Below, one piece after another: positions 43,842 to 52,263 of a stretch of 52,263 nucleotides of DNA (positions within the stretch are counted from its first letter, which is position 1; every line of letters begins with the position of its first letter). Source of the DNA: Thermoplasmata archaeon (GTDB lineage Archaea > Thermoplasmatota > E2 > DHVEG-1). Location of the stretch: NCBI GenBank assembly GCA_003942085.1, contig DQIQ01000007.1:1-52263 (forward strand), given 5' to 3'. The notes below the pieces were generated by a model, which saw only the letters and a program-made list of their open reading frames with translations, was not told where the DNA came from and ran no database searches. A program made the position numbers and the translations under genes.

Positions 43842-44759
43842 GTGAATTATCGCAGTAATCTGGAAAAGCGTCTTTCAGAAGGACAGTTTGTCATCACCAC
43901 TGAAATCGGACCACCAAAAGGCTCTGATGCTAGTAAGATCCGTGATAAAGCAATGATGGTGAAGGGCTGTGCAGATGCTTTTAACATCACTGATAATCAA
44001 ACTGCTGTCGTGCGGATGTCCAGTCTCGCGGGGTCGCTAATCCTTCTTCAGATGGATATGGAACCGATCATGCAGATGACGTGTCGTGATAGAAATCGTA
44101 TCGGCCTGCAGAGTGACGTGCTTGGTGCTGCTGCACTCGGGGTCCGAAACATCCTTTGTCTTACTGGTGATCATCAGTCGTTTGGGAATCACCCGACTGC
44201 AAAAGGCGTGTTCGATATCGATTCGGTTCAGCTTCTTCAGATCATAAAGAACATGCGAGATGCAGGGGTCTTTCAGAGCGGGGATCCGCTGCTTGCTCAA
44301 CGTCCCTGTGTGTTTCTTGGTGCTGCAGCAAACCCTTATTCTGGTTCGTTTGAGAGCCAGATGAATCATCTGCGCAAAAAGATAGATGCTGGGGCTGAAT
44401 TTATTCAGACGCAGAGTGTGTATAATGTCGAGAAGTTTTCTCGATGGATGGATGAGGTTCGGTCACAAGGCCTCGATAAGAGGGTTCATCTTCTTGCCGG
44501 GGTCACTCCGTTGAAATCCGTAAAAATGGCGGAGCGGATGAAATTTCATGTTCCTGGGACTGATGTCCCTGATGCGGTATATCAGAGGATGGAAAATGCT
44601 TCTGATCCGGCAAAAGAAGGATACGCGATTGCACTGGAGCTCATTCGGGAGCTAAAAAGCATTGCCGGGGTTCATGGTATTCATATCACTGCTCTGTTTT
44701 GGGAAGAGATTATCCCTGCCCTGGTAAAGGACGCAGGGTTCAATGCACGGATATGCTAG
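43842..44759 (+). CDS. metF: Methylenetetrahydrofolate reductase MetF
   Basis: Flavin-dependent TIM-barrel reductase producing 5-methyl-THF, 305 residues. Family marks: TEIGPPKGSD near the N-terminus, DAFNITDNQTAVVRMSSLA, NILCLTGDHQ (the usual LxLxGDP-like strand), FIQTQSVYNVEKF, and HLLAGVTPLKS. GTG start one base after the metV stop, with AGGAG inside the end of metV, so translation is coupled. Together they imply that this archaeon has a tetrahydrofolate C1 branch. Confidence 0.94.
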   Translation: MNYRSNLEKRLSEGQFVITTEIGPPKGSDASKIRDKAMMVKGCADAFNITDNQTAVVRMSSLAGSLILLQMDMEPIMQMTCRDRNRIGLQSDVLGAAALGVRNILCLTGDHQSFGNHPTAKGVFDIDSVQLLQIIKNMRDAGVFQSGDPLLAQRPCVFLGAAANPYSGSFESQMNHLRKKIDAGAEFIQTQSVYNVEKFSRWMDEVRSQGLDKRVHLLAGVTPLKSVKMAERMKFHVPGTDVPDAVYQRMENASDPAKEGYAIALELIRELKSIAGVHGIHITALFWEEIIPALVKDAGFNARIC

Positions 44760-44800
44760 TCAAGAGCTTGTTTTTTTTATCATTGTGCGAAGTAATGATT
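44760..44800 (+). terminator. Oligo-T termination region after metF
   Basis: Two T runs (eight T near 44771-44778 and seven near 44800) follow the metF stop in the 211-nt gap before the exporter gene. These fit archaeal oligo-T termination; no clear hairpin. The rest of the gap holds the exporter promoter. Confidence 0.4.
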
Positions 44801-44860
44801 TTTTTAAAACTCTGGTGAAAACGCCAAGGGTGCAGTGTACAAGATATTCTGATAACAATA

Positions 44861-44871
44861 TTAATATATTT
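44861..44871 (+). promoter_or_regulatory. TATA-like box for the RND exporter
   Basis: TTAATATATTT lies about 100 nt before the ATG at 44971, implying a leader of roughly 75 nt. An AAGGAAGATC ribosome binding site-like segment lies close to the start. Confidence 0.4.
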
Positions 44872-44970
44872 AATTGGTAATATAATGGTAAAATCAATTC
44901 ATGGGTATATGCTACCGCGACTTACGGAGTACATCGAATATTTTGCAGACAAAAAGGAAGATCGAAAAAC

Positions 44971-47900
44971 ATGTTGGATCAGCTGGGAAGACTCATTGAA
45001 AAAAGACCATGGTTCGTGGTCCTTGTAATAGTCCTGATAACGATTGGTTTTTCTCTGTTTATCCCTTCTTTGACCTTTAAAACAAATTTTGAGGATTTCG
45101 CACCGGACAATGAACAAGTAAAAGCAAATGATCGTATCACCGAATATTTTGGTATGAGCAAACAAACGATGATTCTTTTTATACAAAAAGAACAAGCAGA
45201 AAGTACGATCAGTGTACAGGCTCTGCGAGATCAATATGATCTTCAAAAAGAACTGACAAAGATGCCTGAGGTCAACGCAACAATCTCCATTGTCACCTTC
45301 CTCGACCCGATCTGTCAAATGGAATTTAATAAAACAGTGGAAAACTGCAGCGATGAGCAACTGGGGACCGCAATATCTGACCTTCTCAACGAACAACCAT
45401 CTGGAGAAATGACCATCTTTAAAACTGATGACCCCAATGAGCCAATCGATTACTATCGATCATCCCTCCGATCAAGTGGAAAAGCCGTGGATAGCGCTGA
45501 TATTAAAAACTGCTATATTTTGAAAAGTAACAAGACCCTTACCTTCTCTTTTGAGGTCTATTCTCTCTCAGATCTCACCTCAACCGTAAAACCCCCATTT
45601 TCAAAAGTAAATATAATGGAATGGTATCTGGGATTTGAAAACTCGCTGCTCCCGCCAGGGTTTGAGATGGGATATCAGATTGCTGCGCGGATAGAACCAA
45701 GCGTTCCACGCTGGGAGATTGGAGCCGGGTTGCTTGGTAACCTTCGACATCTCCTACAGAACAGTCGTAACCACGACCTTACATCATACAAAAAAACAGC
45801 GTATCTCTGGATCAGGCCCCCTGGGCAAGAGATGTCGTTCCCAGTGCAGCTTCGCACGGGAAATGTCACCTTTGATACTAGCACAAATAGGATCAGTATT
45901 AGCGTATCGCGAAGCGAACTGAGCAGCTTTGGTATCGCGCTTCAGTTCGGGTCCTTTGAGCTGCCCGCAAAGCTGACGAATTTTTCTGCAGGGGTCCGAT
46001 ACTATAAGAGCCCTGTGCTCCACCGATCAGGTGGACGCATCGTGATGAACACCAGTTATTTATTTCAACGCATCCAGCGTCTCCAATCAAGACCATTACT
46101 TGGTACAGTGTTGGGCGGCATTCTTCAAAAATATGACATTAACCTTGATGATTTTTCAGGCCTCTCTCAGAATATGCAGGGTACTGATCTTCTTCCTCCT
46201 ACATTCTCATTAGCTACCATTCAAACACTCTGGACCCAGACAGATATCGCACCGGATAGTGGTGTTTCACCAACGATATTTCCCTTGATACCACAGCTTT
46301 TTAATGACTTACGCGTGAATGCCTTATCGTTCATTTCCTCTGATTACGCAACGTCTAAAAACCCTCATGCAAGTATGTGTATTGTTCAGCTGAATTTGAA
46401 GAGCAGTGATGCAGAAGAACTTGCAAAGGTCAACAACAACATCATTGGCAAGATCAATGAGCTGGACAATCACTACACCAGCATCTCCATACAAGCCACT
46501 GGAGAAGGGATTGTCACCACGCAGATAAACGACGTCGCCATGGATGCGATGTATATTATTGGACCATTGATTTTTATCATCATCCTTTGTATCTTGTTTA
46601 TCGCCTTCAGAAAACCATCCTATGTTCTTCTACCTATTATCGTGTTTGCTTTTTCATGTATTTGGCTGTTTGGAACGATGGCCCTGCTTGGGATATCCTT
46701 TAACATCATCGCAGTCGCGCTTCTGCCCCTGAATATCGGCTTGGGAGTGGAGTATTCTGTAAACCTGCTGTTCAACTATCGAATAGAGATAAATAAAGGA
46801 CGAACCCCTGCGGAAGCGATCCGACTTTCGATAAAAGAAGTTGGCATCGCGATCTTTTTAGCATGGTTCACCACATTTGTTGCGTTTCTTTCGTTCCTCA
46901 GCGCAACGCTCCCGCCCGTGAGAGACTTTGGAATTTTCCTTGCGTTGGGCATAACCTATACGTTCATCATCACGATGACATTGCTTGTCGCCCTTCGTTA
47001 TATTATTGATCGAAGGAAGAAGATCGCCACCATAAAACCCAAGGCACAAACCTTTTCGATGACCAGTACCATGGGGCGGCTCGCACAAGTGCTCCTCCGT
47101 CATGAGAAAAAAGTCTTCTTGGTCACCATTCTTATTTGTCTGGTGATGGGAACTGCGGTGACACAGTTGAAATCTGGATTTAGTATGAATCAATTCATCC
47201 CGCAGGACAACCCAGCACTCAAACTCTTTTCTCAGATTGGTGAAGATTTCCCGTTCTCAAGTCAGGATCAAGAATATATTCTCATCGAGGGAAACACTGC
47301 AACGGTGCAGACTTTGCAGGGTCTTAGGGACACTCATGAGAAGATGAACGACGACCAGTATGTCGCCCGGAGGCCTGATGGGAGTACTAAAACAGAAAGT
47401 ATGTACACCATTATTGAACAAGCTGTTGCCAATAACCAATCGCTTGTTTCCTTGTTTAATATCGATGAATTGAGCGGACAGCCAAAAACCGATGCCGATG
47501 TGCAGCAGTGCTATGATTACTTGTATTCGAGTGTCGAATACGGGATGCAAGTATCTGGTGTTCTCCACAGGGATGACGGCGAATATACGGCGACCATTGT
47601 TCGTATCTATGTCGATCTTGGTTCTTCTAGCGATGATATGACAAAACAGTTTGAGCAGCTGAATAAAGACTTAAACGATGATCTTGCAGACTATGGTGAA
47701 ACAAAATCCACTATCACTGGTAACCTCCTAATCACCTTGTCTATTCTTAAAAATATGACTGAAAGTCAGATCCTTTCAACGGTTTTATGTTTCATTCTTG
47801 CGGCAATCATGCTTTCTCTTATTTATCGGAACCCTGTCCTAGGATTGATTGCGATGATTCCTGTCACCATTTCCATAATTTGGGTTTTAGGGAGCATGTA

Positions 47901-48327
47901 TTTTATTGGGTATACCTTGAACATTTTAACCATCACTGTCACTAGCATAACCATTGGTGTCGGTATCGACTACGCCTGTTATATCACCGAGCGGTTCCGT
48001 TTGGTTGCTGATCAAACAGGTGATGTGACCAAAGCGGTAACAGAAACCATCTCGCGAACAGGCAGTGCTGTTCTCATTGCCGCTCTTTCTTCGATGTTCG
48101 GATTCGGTGTTCTTGCGTTTGCTCCAATCCCGCCCCAGCAACAGTTTGGTATTATCACGGCCATTACCCTTACCTACGCGTTTATTACGTCTATTTTTAT
48201 TCTGCCGTTAGTGCTTGCCCAATGGGCGAACTGGCGGAAAAAACGAAAAGGATACATTATCCATCCTGGACCTCCAAAGGGACTGGAGGGTGTTGCTGCA
48301 GATACCGAGTTTACCAGTGAACAGTAA
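44971..48327 (+). CDS. RND-superfamily exporter of the MMPL/HpnN type
   Basis: Large membrane exporter, 1118 residues, with the duplicated RND architecture. Helix 1 (about 16-36) is followed by a large extracellular domain (about 40-500), five helices (about 525-675), a second first-helix (about 713-735), a second extracellular domain (about 740-930) and five final helices (about 945-1095). Helix patterns such as LGVEYSVNLLFNYR and IGVGIDYACYITERFR carry the acidic/polar residues used for proton coupling. Relatives export lipids, hopanoids or sterols; an archaeal isoprenoid or lipid cargo is plausible but unproven. Confidence 0.88.
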   Translation: MLDQLGRLIEKRPWFVVLVIVLITIGFSLFIPSLTFKTNFEDFAPDNEQVKANDRITEYFGMSKQTMILFIQKEQAESTISVQALRDQYDLQKELTKMPEVNATISIVTFLDPICQMEFNKTVENCSDEQLGTAISDLLNEQPSGEMTIFKTDDPNEPIDYYRSSLRSSGKAVDSADIKNCYILKSNKTLTFSFEVYSLSDLTSTVKPPFSKVNIMEWYLGFENSLLPPGFEMGYQIAARIEPSVPRWEIGAGLLGNLRHLLQNSRNHDLTSYKKTAYLWIRPPGQEMSFPVQLRTGNVTFDTSTNRISISVSRSELSSFGIALQFGSFELPAKLTNFSAGVRYYKSPVLHRSGGRIVMNTSYLFQRIQRLQSRPLLGTVLGGILQKYDINLDDFSGLSQNMQGTDLLPPTFSLATIQTLWTQTDIAPDSGVSPTIFPLIPQLFNDLRVNALSFISSDYATSKNPHASMCIVQLNLKSSDAEELAKVNNNIIGKINELDNHYTSISIQATGEGIVTTQINDVAMDAMYIIGPLIFIIILCILFIAFRKPSYVLLPIIVFAFSCIWLFGTMALLGISFNIIAVALLPLNIGLGVEYSVNLLFNYRIEINKGRTPAEAIRLSIKEVGIAIFLAWFTTFVAFLSFLSATLPPVRDFGIFLALGITYTFIITMTLLVALRYIIDRRKKIATIKPKAQTFSMTSTMGRLAQVLLRHEKKVFLVTILICLVMGTAVTQLKSGFSMNQFIPQDNPALKLFSQIGEDFPFSSQDQEYILIEGNTATVQTLQGLRDTHEKMNDDQYVARRPDGSTKTESMYTIIEQAVANNQSLVSLFNIDELSGQPKTDADVQQCYDYLYSSVEYGMQVSGVLHRDDGEYTATIVRIYVDLGSSSDDMTKQFEQLNKDLNDDLADYGETKSTITGNLLITLSILKNMTESQILSTVLCFILAAIMLSLIYRNPVLGLIAMIPVTISIIWVLGSMYFIGYTLNILTITVTSITIGVGIDYACYITERFRLVADQTGDVTKAVTETISRTGSAVLIAALSSMFGFGVLAFAPIPPQQQFGIITAITLTYAFITSIFILPLVLAQWANWRKKRKGYIIHPGPPKGLEGVAADTEFTSEQ

Positions 48328-48405
48328 AGTATCTATAGTTATAAATGATGAGCAAATACAAGCTGACAATACAGTTGCAGATGAAAAAGGTGGTGAGAAT
48401 TAATA

Positions 48406-48987
48406 ATGGCAGAAACTGAGTCAGAAAATGATGAAAAGGTCTGGAAAAAATTCTTACGAAAGCATTGGGGCATTGTAATCGTCTTTATCATAGGAGCAAT
48501 CGTGGTGGTCGCGGGTGCTCTCTACGTTTTCCTCTGGTTTGTTAATGATGCACAGACGGCAGGTCTGGTTCCGACCACACTCGGGTTATGGGCTACGAAT
48601 CATCTAGTATGGTTCCTCATCTATCTGATACTTTGGGAGATTCTCCTTGTCGGCATTCCAGTTATCATCGCGGTTGTGCTCGGGTATTTCTTATGGTGGA
48701 AACGGTTACCTCGTGAAGAAAGGGAAGACTATAGACACCGTCATCTGTTCGGCAAACGCTCACGACGCTCGGACGGGGGTAACGCGTTTTCGTTCTTGAT
48801 TTTCATTGGTTTCATAATCAAAATCTACGTGGACGGAAACTGGAATAAGCCATTCGAACTGTGGACATTCAATTACCTCGCATCTTCCTTAGTCTGGGTA
48901 ATAATCTGGATCCTCATCATCTTCGGGATTCCCATGACCATCGGAGGCTGCTTGTGGCTTCACCATGAGATGAAAAAGGAATCGTAG
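48406..48987 (+). CDS. Hypothetical four-helix membrane protein
   Basis: 193 residues, not recognised beyond being integral membrane. Helices at about 19-44, 66-98, 125-140 and 160-185, with a charged loop (KRLPREEREDYRHRHLFGKRSRRSDGG) in the middle. Two halves look internally similar (NHLVWFLIYLILWEILLVGIP versus SSLVWVIIWILIIFGIP), suggesting an old duplication. GGTGGTGAG sits about 8 nt upstream of the ATG. It follows the RND exporter by 78 nt and may be an accessory to it. Confidence 0.72.
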   Translation: MAETESENDEKVWKKFLRKHWGIVIVFIIGAIVVVAGALYVFLWFVNDAQTAGLVPTTLGLWATNHLVWFLIYLILWEILLVGIPVIIAVVLGYFLWWKRLPREEREDYRHRHLFGKRSRRSDGGNAFSFLIFIGFIIKIYVDGNWNKPFELWTFNYLASSLVWVIIWILIIFGIPMTIGGCLWLHHEMKKES

Positions 48988-49180
48988 ATCAAGGTTGTCA
49001 TTTGATTGGCACAAAAAACATTTGTGTTTTAAGTGCAGTAATTGGATATTGATTAAAGCGGGTTGGATAGTGATTTTTTACTAGCATCTATGGTTTTATT
49101 TCCAAGAAGAATACACAATTTATTGTTCACTCGTGGGGGAGGTTTAGTTTTGTTCGTGTTACAGAAGCCCAGTCAGGAAA

Positions 49181-49190
49181 ATACTTATAG
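49181..49190 (+). promoter_or_regulatory. TATA-like box for threonine dehydrogenase
   Basis: ATACTTATAG lies 48-57 nt before the ATG. An AAGGGG ribosome binding site (about 49222-49227) lies closer to the start. The preceding 190 nt of the 250-nt gap show no gene; T-rich stretches near 49072-49080 may end the upstream transcript. Confidence 0.4.
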
Positions 49191-49237
49191 GAAATGACGA
49201 TACCTGTGAAATAAAATAATTAAGGGGTTATGTTGCT

Positions 49238-50224
49238 ATGCCAAAAAAATCGATGAAAAAAATTCTAGTGACCGGTGCCGTCGGTCAAATCGGCTCAGAA
49301 CTGACTATGATGCTCCGGAAAAAATTTGGAAATGACAATGTGCTTGCCACTGGTCGGAAAACCAAACCAAGTGACACGGTTCTCAACTCTGGTCCCTTCG
49401 AGTTCATCGATATCAGTAAACGAGAAACAATAGAGAAAGTCGTAAAAGATTACGACATCGACACGATCTACAACATGGCAGCGATCCTTTCTGCAGTTGG
49501 AGAAGAAAAACCTATCTTATGCTGGGATGTCAATATTAATGGATTGTACAATTGTCTGGAGGTTGCCCGGGAGCACAGCATGGTTCGGGTGTTTGTGCCC
49601 AGCTCCATTGCAGCGTTTGGTCCAGAGACGCCTCGAGATAACACGCCCCAGGAGACGATCCTGAAACCAAAAACAATGTACGGGGTGACCAAGGTGGCTG
49701 GTGAGCTCCTTGGCGATTATTACGTGAAACGATTTAATCTTGATGTAAGAGGGGTCCGATATCCTGGCATCATCAGTAGTGAAACCCTTCCTGGTGGAGG
49801 AACTACAGATTATGCGGTGGAGATATTCTACGAAGCAATAAAGCATAAGAAATACACGTGTTTCTTACGCGCAGATACTGCTCTTCCCATGATGTATATG
49901 CCTGATTGTCTGAAAGGGACTCTTGATCTGATGGACGTCGATGTTTCCAAGTTGAAACATCACTGTGACTTCAATCTGGCTGCCATGAGTTTTTCTGCTG
50001 AGGAGCTTGCTCATGAGATCACAAAACATATCCCGGAGTTCACCTGTGATTATAAACCAGATTTCCGTCAGGCGATCGCTGATTCCTGGCCTCGCTCCAT
50101 CGATGATAGCGCTGCGCGTAAAGAATGGGGCTGGAAACCGAAATATAACCTTGCAGACATGACAAAAGATATGCTGCAAAAACTCAGTAAACGATACGAA
50201 GAAGGAAACCTCCTCCTTTCGTAA
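49238..50224 (+). CDS. tdh: L-threonine 3-dehydrogenase, SDR type
   Basis: NAD-dependent dehydrogenase of the extended SDR family that oxidises L-threonine to 2-amino-3-oxobutyrate. 328 residues (start MPKKSMKK; MKKILVTG five codons in is possible). NAD-binding GAVGQIGSE, catalytic YGVTK (YxxxK), and substrate-domain marks RGVRYPGIIS, PGGGTTDYAVEIF, YTCFLRADTALPMMYMPD and the C-terminal WPRSIDDSAARKEWGWKP. These match the UDP-epimerase-like threonine dehydrogenases known from Thermoplasma and some bacteria. A glycine/threonine link to the folate C1 branch (metVF) is possible. Confidence 0.86.
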   Translation: MPKKSMKKILVTGAVGQIGSELTMMLRKKFGNDNVLATGRKTKPSDTVLNSGPFEFIDISKRETIEKVVKDYDIDTIYNMAAILSAVGEEKPILCWDVNINGLYNCLEVAREHSMVRVFVPSSIAAFGPETPRDNTPQETILKPKTMYGVTKVAGELLGDYYVKRFNLDVRGVRYPGIISSETLPGGGTTDYAVEIFYEAIKHKKYTCFLRADTALPMMYMPDCLKGTLDLMDVDVSKLKHHCDFNLAAMSFSAEELAHEITKHIPEFTCDYKPDFRQAIADSWPRSIDDSAARKEWGWKPKYNLADMTKDMLQKLSKRYEEGNLLLS

Positions 50225-50250
50225 TCTTCCTTTCTTTTTTTCTTTGTTTA
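50225..50250 (+). terminator. Oligo-T termination region after tdh
   Basis: CTTCCTTTCTTTTTTTCTTT follows the stop codon by a few bases, a typical archaeal T-rich terminator. No hairpin. Confidence 0.45.
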
Positions 50251-50341
50251 CTCCATGGAAAGTTTTATGTGCTACACGGCATTCTCTGGTCTATTGTGAG
50301 GTGAATCAACAGTGCCGCAAACAGAGGAGGTTGGAGTAATT

Positions 50342-51418
50342 ATGAAAGGAAATATTGATGCGATTAGAGGGTATTTGGGTGCTGAATCTGATTATCTGTT
50401 GAAGCATACTTCTACGAAGATTAAAAAAGAAGTATTGCATCTTCCCGGACCAGATTTTATCGACGAAACTTTTCTTGATACTGACCGGTCGACCCCTGTT
50501 ATTCGAAACTTGAAATCCTTGTTCAACAATGGACGGTTGGCAGGAACCGGGTATCTGTCGGTTTTACCGGTTGATCAGGGCATTGAACATTCGGCTGCTG
50601 CATCGTTTGCCCCGAACCCACTGTATTTTGATCCTGAAAACATCGTGAAGCTGGCGATGCAGGGAGGATGTAATGCGGTGGCATCAACCCTTGGTGTTCT
50701 TGGTGCGGTCTCACGGAGATATGCGCATAAGATACCGTTTATTGTAAAGATTAATCATAATGAGCTGCTGACCTATCCTAATAAGTTTGATCAGATCATG
50801 TTTGCTGGTGTTGAGCAAGCCTGGGATATGGGTGCAGCTGCGGTTGGTTGTACTATCTATTTTGGTTCTGATGAGTCAACGCGGCAGATCCAAGAGGTGA
50901 GCCAGGCATTTAAGTACGCCCATGAACTGGGGATGGCAACAATCCTGTGGTGTTACCTCAGAAATCCTGCGTTTAAGGTCGATGGAAAGGATTACCATAC
51001 TGCCGCGGACCTCACCGGTCAAGCCAACCATCTTGGGGTGACCATTGAAGCTGACATCGTGAAACAAAAACTCCCTGAGAGTAATGGCGGGTATAGCGCG
51101 CTGAACAAAGGTGGGGTGAAATATGGGAAAATCGACGAAAAAGCATATACGGAGCTTTCCTCGGATCATCCGATCGATTTGACGCGGTATCAGATCGCAA
51201 ACTGTTACATGGGGCGTATCGGGTTGATCAACTCCGGGGGAGCCTCTGGAAAGGATGACTTTGGTCAGGCGATCCGCACCGCAGTCATCAATAAACGTGC
51301 CGGTGGTACTGGGCTGATCTCTGGGAGAAAGGCGTTCCAGAAATCCTTTGAAGATGGAGTAAGGCTCCTGCATGGGATCCAGGACGTCTATCTGTGTAAG
51401 GAAATCACGATTGCGTAA
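50342..51418 (+). CDS. Class I fructose-bisphosphate aldolase, DhnA type
   Basis: Schiff-base aldolase that interconverts fructose-1,6-bisphosphate and two triose phosphates, 358 residues. TIM-barrel marks of the archaeal/DhnA family: [13 protein letters not shown] (start of the barrel), [14 protein letters not shown] (a Lys in a Schiff-base-type strand), [29 protein letters not shown], and [11 protein letters not shown] near the end. The chosen ATG has GGAG 5 nt before it. A GTG at 50312 with GGTGA 7 nt upstream is an equally plausible start, giving 368 residues. Confidence 0.92.
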   Translation: MKGNIDAIRGYLGAESDYLLKHTSTKIKKEVLHLPGPDFIDETFLDTDRSTPVIRNLKSLFNNGRLAGTGYLSVLPVDQGIEHSAAASFAPNPLYFDPENIVKLAMQGGCNAVASTLGVLGAVSRRYAHKIPFIVKINHNELLTYPNKFDQIMFAGVEQAWDMGAAAVGCTIYFGSDESTRQIQEVSQAFKYAHELGMATILWCYLRNPAFKVDGKDYHTAADLTGQANHLGVTIEADIVKQKLPESNGGYSALNKGGVKYGKIDEKAYTELSSDHPIDLTRYQIANCYMGRIGLINSGGASGKDDFGQAIRTAVINKRAGGTGLISGRKAFQKSFEDGVRLLHGIQDVYLCKEITIA

Positions 51419-51420
51419 AA

Positions 51421-51450
51421 GAAATATTTTTTCTTTTTTCCTTTTATTTG
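51421..51450 (+). terminator. Oligo-T termination region after the aldolase gene
   Basis: ATTTTTTCTTTTTTCCTTTT follows the stop within a few nt. Convergent with the ACT-domain gene whose stop is at 51489, so it may serve both. Confidence 0.4.
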
Positions 51451-51488
51451 ATTATTCTTTCATCTTTTAAAAGACGACTTGTTTTTTC

Positions 51489-51989
51489 TTAGTAGATGAG
51501 TACTGCTTTGACGCCTTTTGCATTTCTGATCGTTGACAGTAATGTTCCCGGTATTTGTTTTTCGGTGATGATGAAGAGTCGTGGCGCTTCAGTGAATTCA
51601 AAGTCATCGACGATTGCTTGTCTGATGCTGATGTTTTGGGAAGCAATGATGGTTGCGACATCGGCAAGGATTCCTGGCATGCTGGGGTCTTCTGGGATGA
51701 TTTCGATGACGCCCCATTTCATGTGTGGTGCGACTTCTTTGAGATGACAGGTGGGTGCAAGGTTGGAAAAAATCTTGATGAGTTCTGGTTCTTTGGTGAT
51801 GACGTCTCTGGTCGCGATGACCGCGCGGCGGTCGACATGGAATGCTCGTGCTATTTTTGAGTCAGCAAGTTCAATGGGGCCGCAGTAGAAATTGTTGTTT
51901 TGTATTTTTATTCCGTATTCGAGCATTTTTTGTGCGATTTTTTTTCGTTGGGGGTATGCGTTGAAGTAGTGTTCGATTTGTTTCCACAT
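51489..51989 (-). CDS. ACT-domain regulator of amino-acid metabolism (COG2150-like)
   Basis: 166-residue archaeal protein. The N-terminal part (about 1-80) is helix-turn-helix-like with LADSKIARAFHVDRRAVIATRDVI. The C-terminal ACT domain (about 90-166) contains GVIEIIPEDPSMPGILADVATIIASQNISIRQAIVDD and a second half with the PRLFIITEKQIPG strand. ACT domains bind amino acids, so a ligand-controlled DNA-binding role is likely; the ligand is not known. A minus-strand TATA-like CTATAAA (52014-52019) is about 27 nt from the ATG, so the message is probably leaderless. Divergent from trpB2, hinting at control by tryptophan or another amino acid. Confidence 0.82.
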   Translation of the reverse strand: MWKQIEHYFNAYPQRKKIAQKMLEYGIKIQNNNFYCGPIELADSKIARAFHVDRRAVIATRDVITKEPELIKIFSNLAPTCHLKEVAPHMKWGVIEIIPEDPSMPGILADVATIIASQNISIRQAIVDDFEFTEAPRLFIITEKQIPGTLLSTIRNAKGVKAVLIY

Positions 51990-51991
51990 GG

Positions 51992-52076
51992 TATAAAACT
52001 GTACGTTGATGTCCTATAAATAATGTTTGTTTTAACTTTTTTCCATCCTATGATGTATAAAATTATACATTGAAGT
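51992..52076. promoter_or_regulatory. Two-copy 21-bp repeat between the ACT regulator and trpB2
   Basis: A 21-bp sequence beginning TATAAAAcTgTACgTTGA occurs at 51992-52012 and, with four differences, at 52056-52076. Copy starts are 64 bp apart, about six helical turns. The second copy contains an inverted repeat (TGTATAA, AA, TTATACA, 52054-52069). Copy one lies between the regulator's TATA box and its ATG. Copy two lies upstream of the trpB2 TATA-like TTAATATA (52092-52099). Operators for the ACT regulator are the simplest reading. Confidence 0.6.
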
Positions 52077-52091
52077 ATAGTTTTAGAAAAA

Positions 52092-52099
52092 TTAATATA
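52092..52099 (+). promoter_or_regulatory. TATA-like box for trpB2
   Basis: TTAATATA is centred about 28 nt before the ATG at 52124. An earlier ATG at 52103 is too close to it to be leaderless. No ribosome binding site is visible before 52124. Confidence 0.45.
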
Positions 52100-52123
52100 G
52101 TCATGTCTCCAATTATTTTATTC

Positions 52124-52263
52124 ATGAAGAAAACAAAAATCACACTTGACGAAAATGAAATCCCAAAAAAATGGTACAACATCCAGGCTGACTTCAAAAC
52201 CCCCATGGACCCGCCCCTCCACCCACAGACCAGACAGCCCATCGGTCCGGATGATCTCAAAAC
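52124..52263 (+). CDS. trpB2: Tryptophan synthase beta chain, TrpB2 type, N-terminal part
   Basis: Partial gene cut by the window end; 46 residues seen. The N-terminus KWYNIQADFK with PLHPQTRQPIGPDDLK is characteristic of TrpB2 proteins (COG1350), which are PLP enzymes combining indole and serine to tryptophan, often without a TrpA partner. The PLP lysine lies beyond the window. The start is chosen at MKKTKITLDE from promoter spacing; an in-frame ATG seven codons upstream (52103) is possible. Divergent from the ACT-domain regulator. Confidence 0.85.
   Translation, partial: MKKTKITLDENEIPKKWYNIQADFKTPMDPPLHPQTRQPIGPDDLK

Noticed and set aside
48215-48403. Possible frameshift at the end of the RND exporter, with another frame continuing to 48403
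   Set aside because: The exporter already has a full set of helices and a normal polar tail before its stop; the extra frame contains no recognisable domain.

Overview
The window looks like a piece of a euryarchaeal chromosome, most likely from the Thermoplasmatota or a relative. Archaeal-type housekeeping genes point this way: membrane-anchored LonB protease, archaeal CCA-adding enzyme, NadM-type NMN adenylyltransferase, YchF-type GTPase with TGS domain, DhnA-type class I fructose-bisphosphate aldolase, a TrpB2 start and an ACT-domain regulator of the COG2150 type. Several genes also have a TATA-like box about 25-30 nt before the start codon with no ribosome binding site, as in leaderless archaeal transcripts. 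The lineage call is inference; no rRNA or complete tRNA is present.

Layout. (1) 1-891: right end of an integrated SSV-type element, namely the C-terminal part of a tyrosine integrase ending at a 42-nt copy of the 3' half of tRNA-Arg(CCG). (2) 0.9-4.8 kb: B12-type radical SAM protein, CorA-like transporter without the GMN motif, ICMT-like methyltransferase and a KaiC/RAD55-like ATPase. (3) 4.9-9.3 kb: a surface/pilin unit (KaiC-like ATPase, pilin-like protein, NosD/PKD surface protein) flanked by two paralogous microproteins. (4) 9.4-11.35 kb: orphan response regulator and two paralogous ribbon-helix-helix proteins. The second has GTAAACCA repeats both in its upstream region (11-bp spacing) and in its own coding sequence. 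(5) 11.35-13.9 kb: argS directly followed by an SPL-like radical SAM gene. (6) 14.6-19.1 kb: response regulator, six-PAS histidine kinase and a possible winged-helix protein. (7) 19.1-27 kb: giant NosD/PKD surface protein, the cca-PAP2-thpR group, a COG1099-like hydrolase and a small membrane protein. (8) 27.2-32.1 kb: bactofilin-ychF pair, lonB and nadM.

(9) 32.1-43.2 kb is the most unusual part. It has five UbiA-superfamily prenyltransferases of two sequence types, a CrtI/phytoene-desaturase-like flavoprotein and a CrtC (carotenoid 1,2-hydratase)-like protein. A 1066-residue membrane-anchored surface protein sits among them. The best guess is an isoprenoid, perhaps C50-carotenoid, pathway. 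(10) 43.2-44.8 kb: metV-metF, the methylenetetrahydrofolate reductase pair. (11) 45-49 kb: RND/MMPL exporter and a small membrane protein. (12) 49.2-51.4 kb: SDR-type threonine dehydrogenase and class I aldolase. (13) 51.5-52.3 kb: ACT-domain regulator divergent from trpB2, with two copies of a 21-bp repeat between them.

The genes combine core metabolism, tRNA maturation and charging, and protein quality control with lineage-specific envelope, signalling and isoprenoid modules. Strongest leads for new biology are the RHH gene carrying its own repeated motif, the UbiA/CrtI/CrtC cluster, the trpB2 regulatory region and the integrated element's att site.
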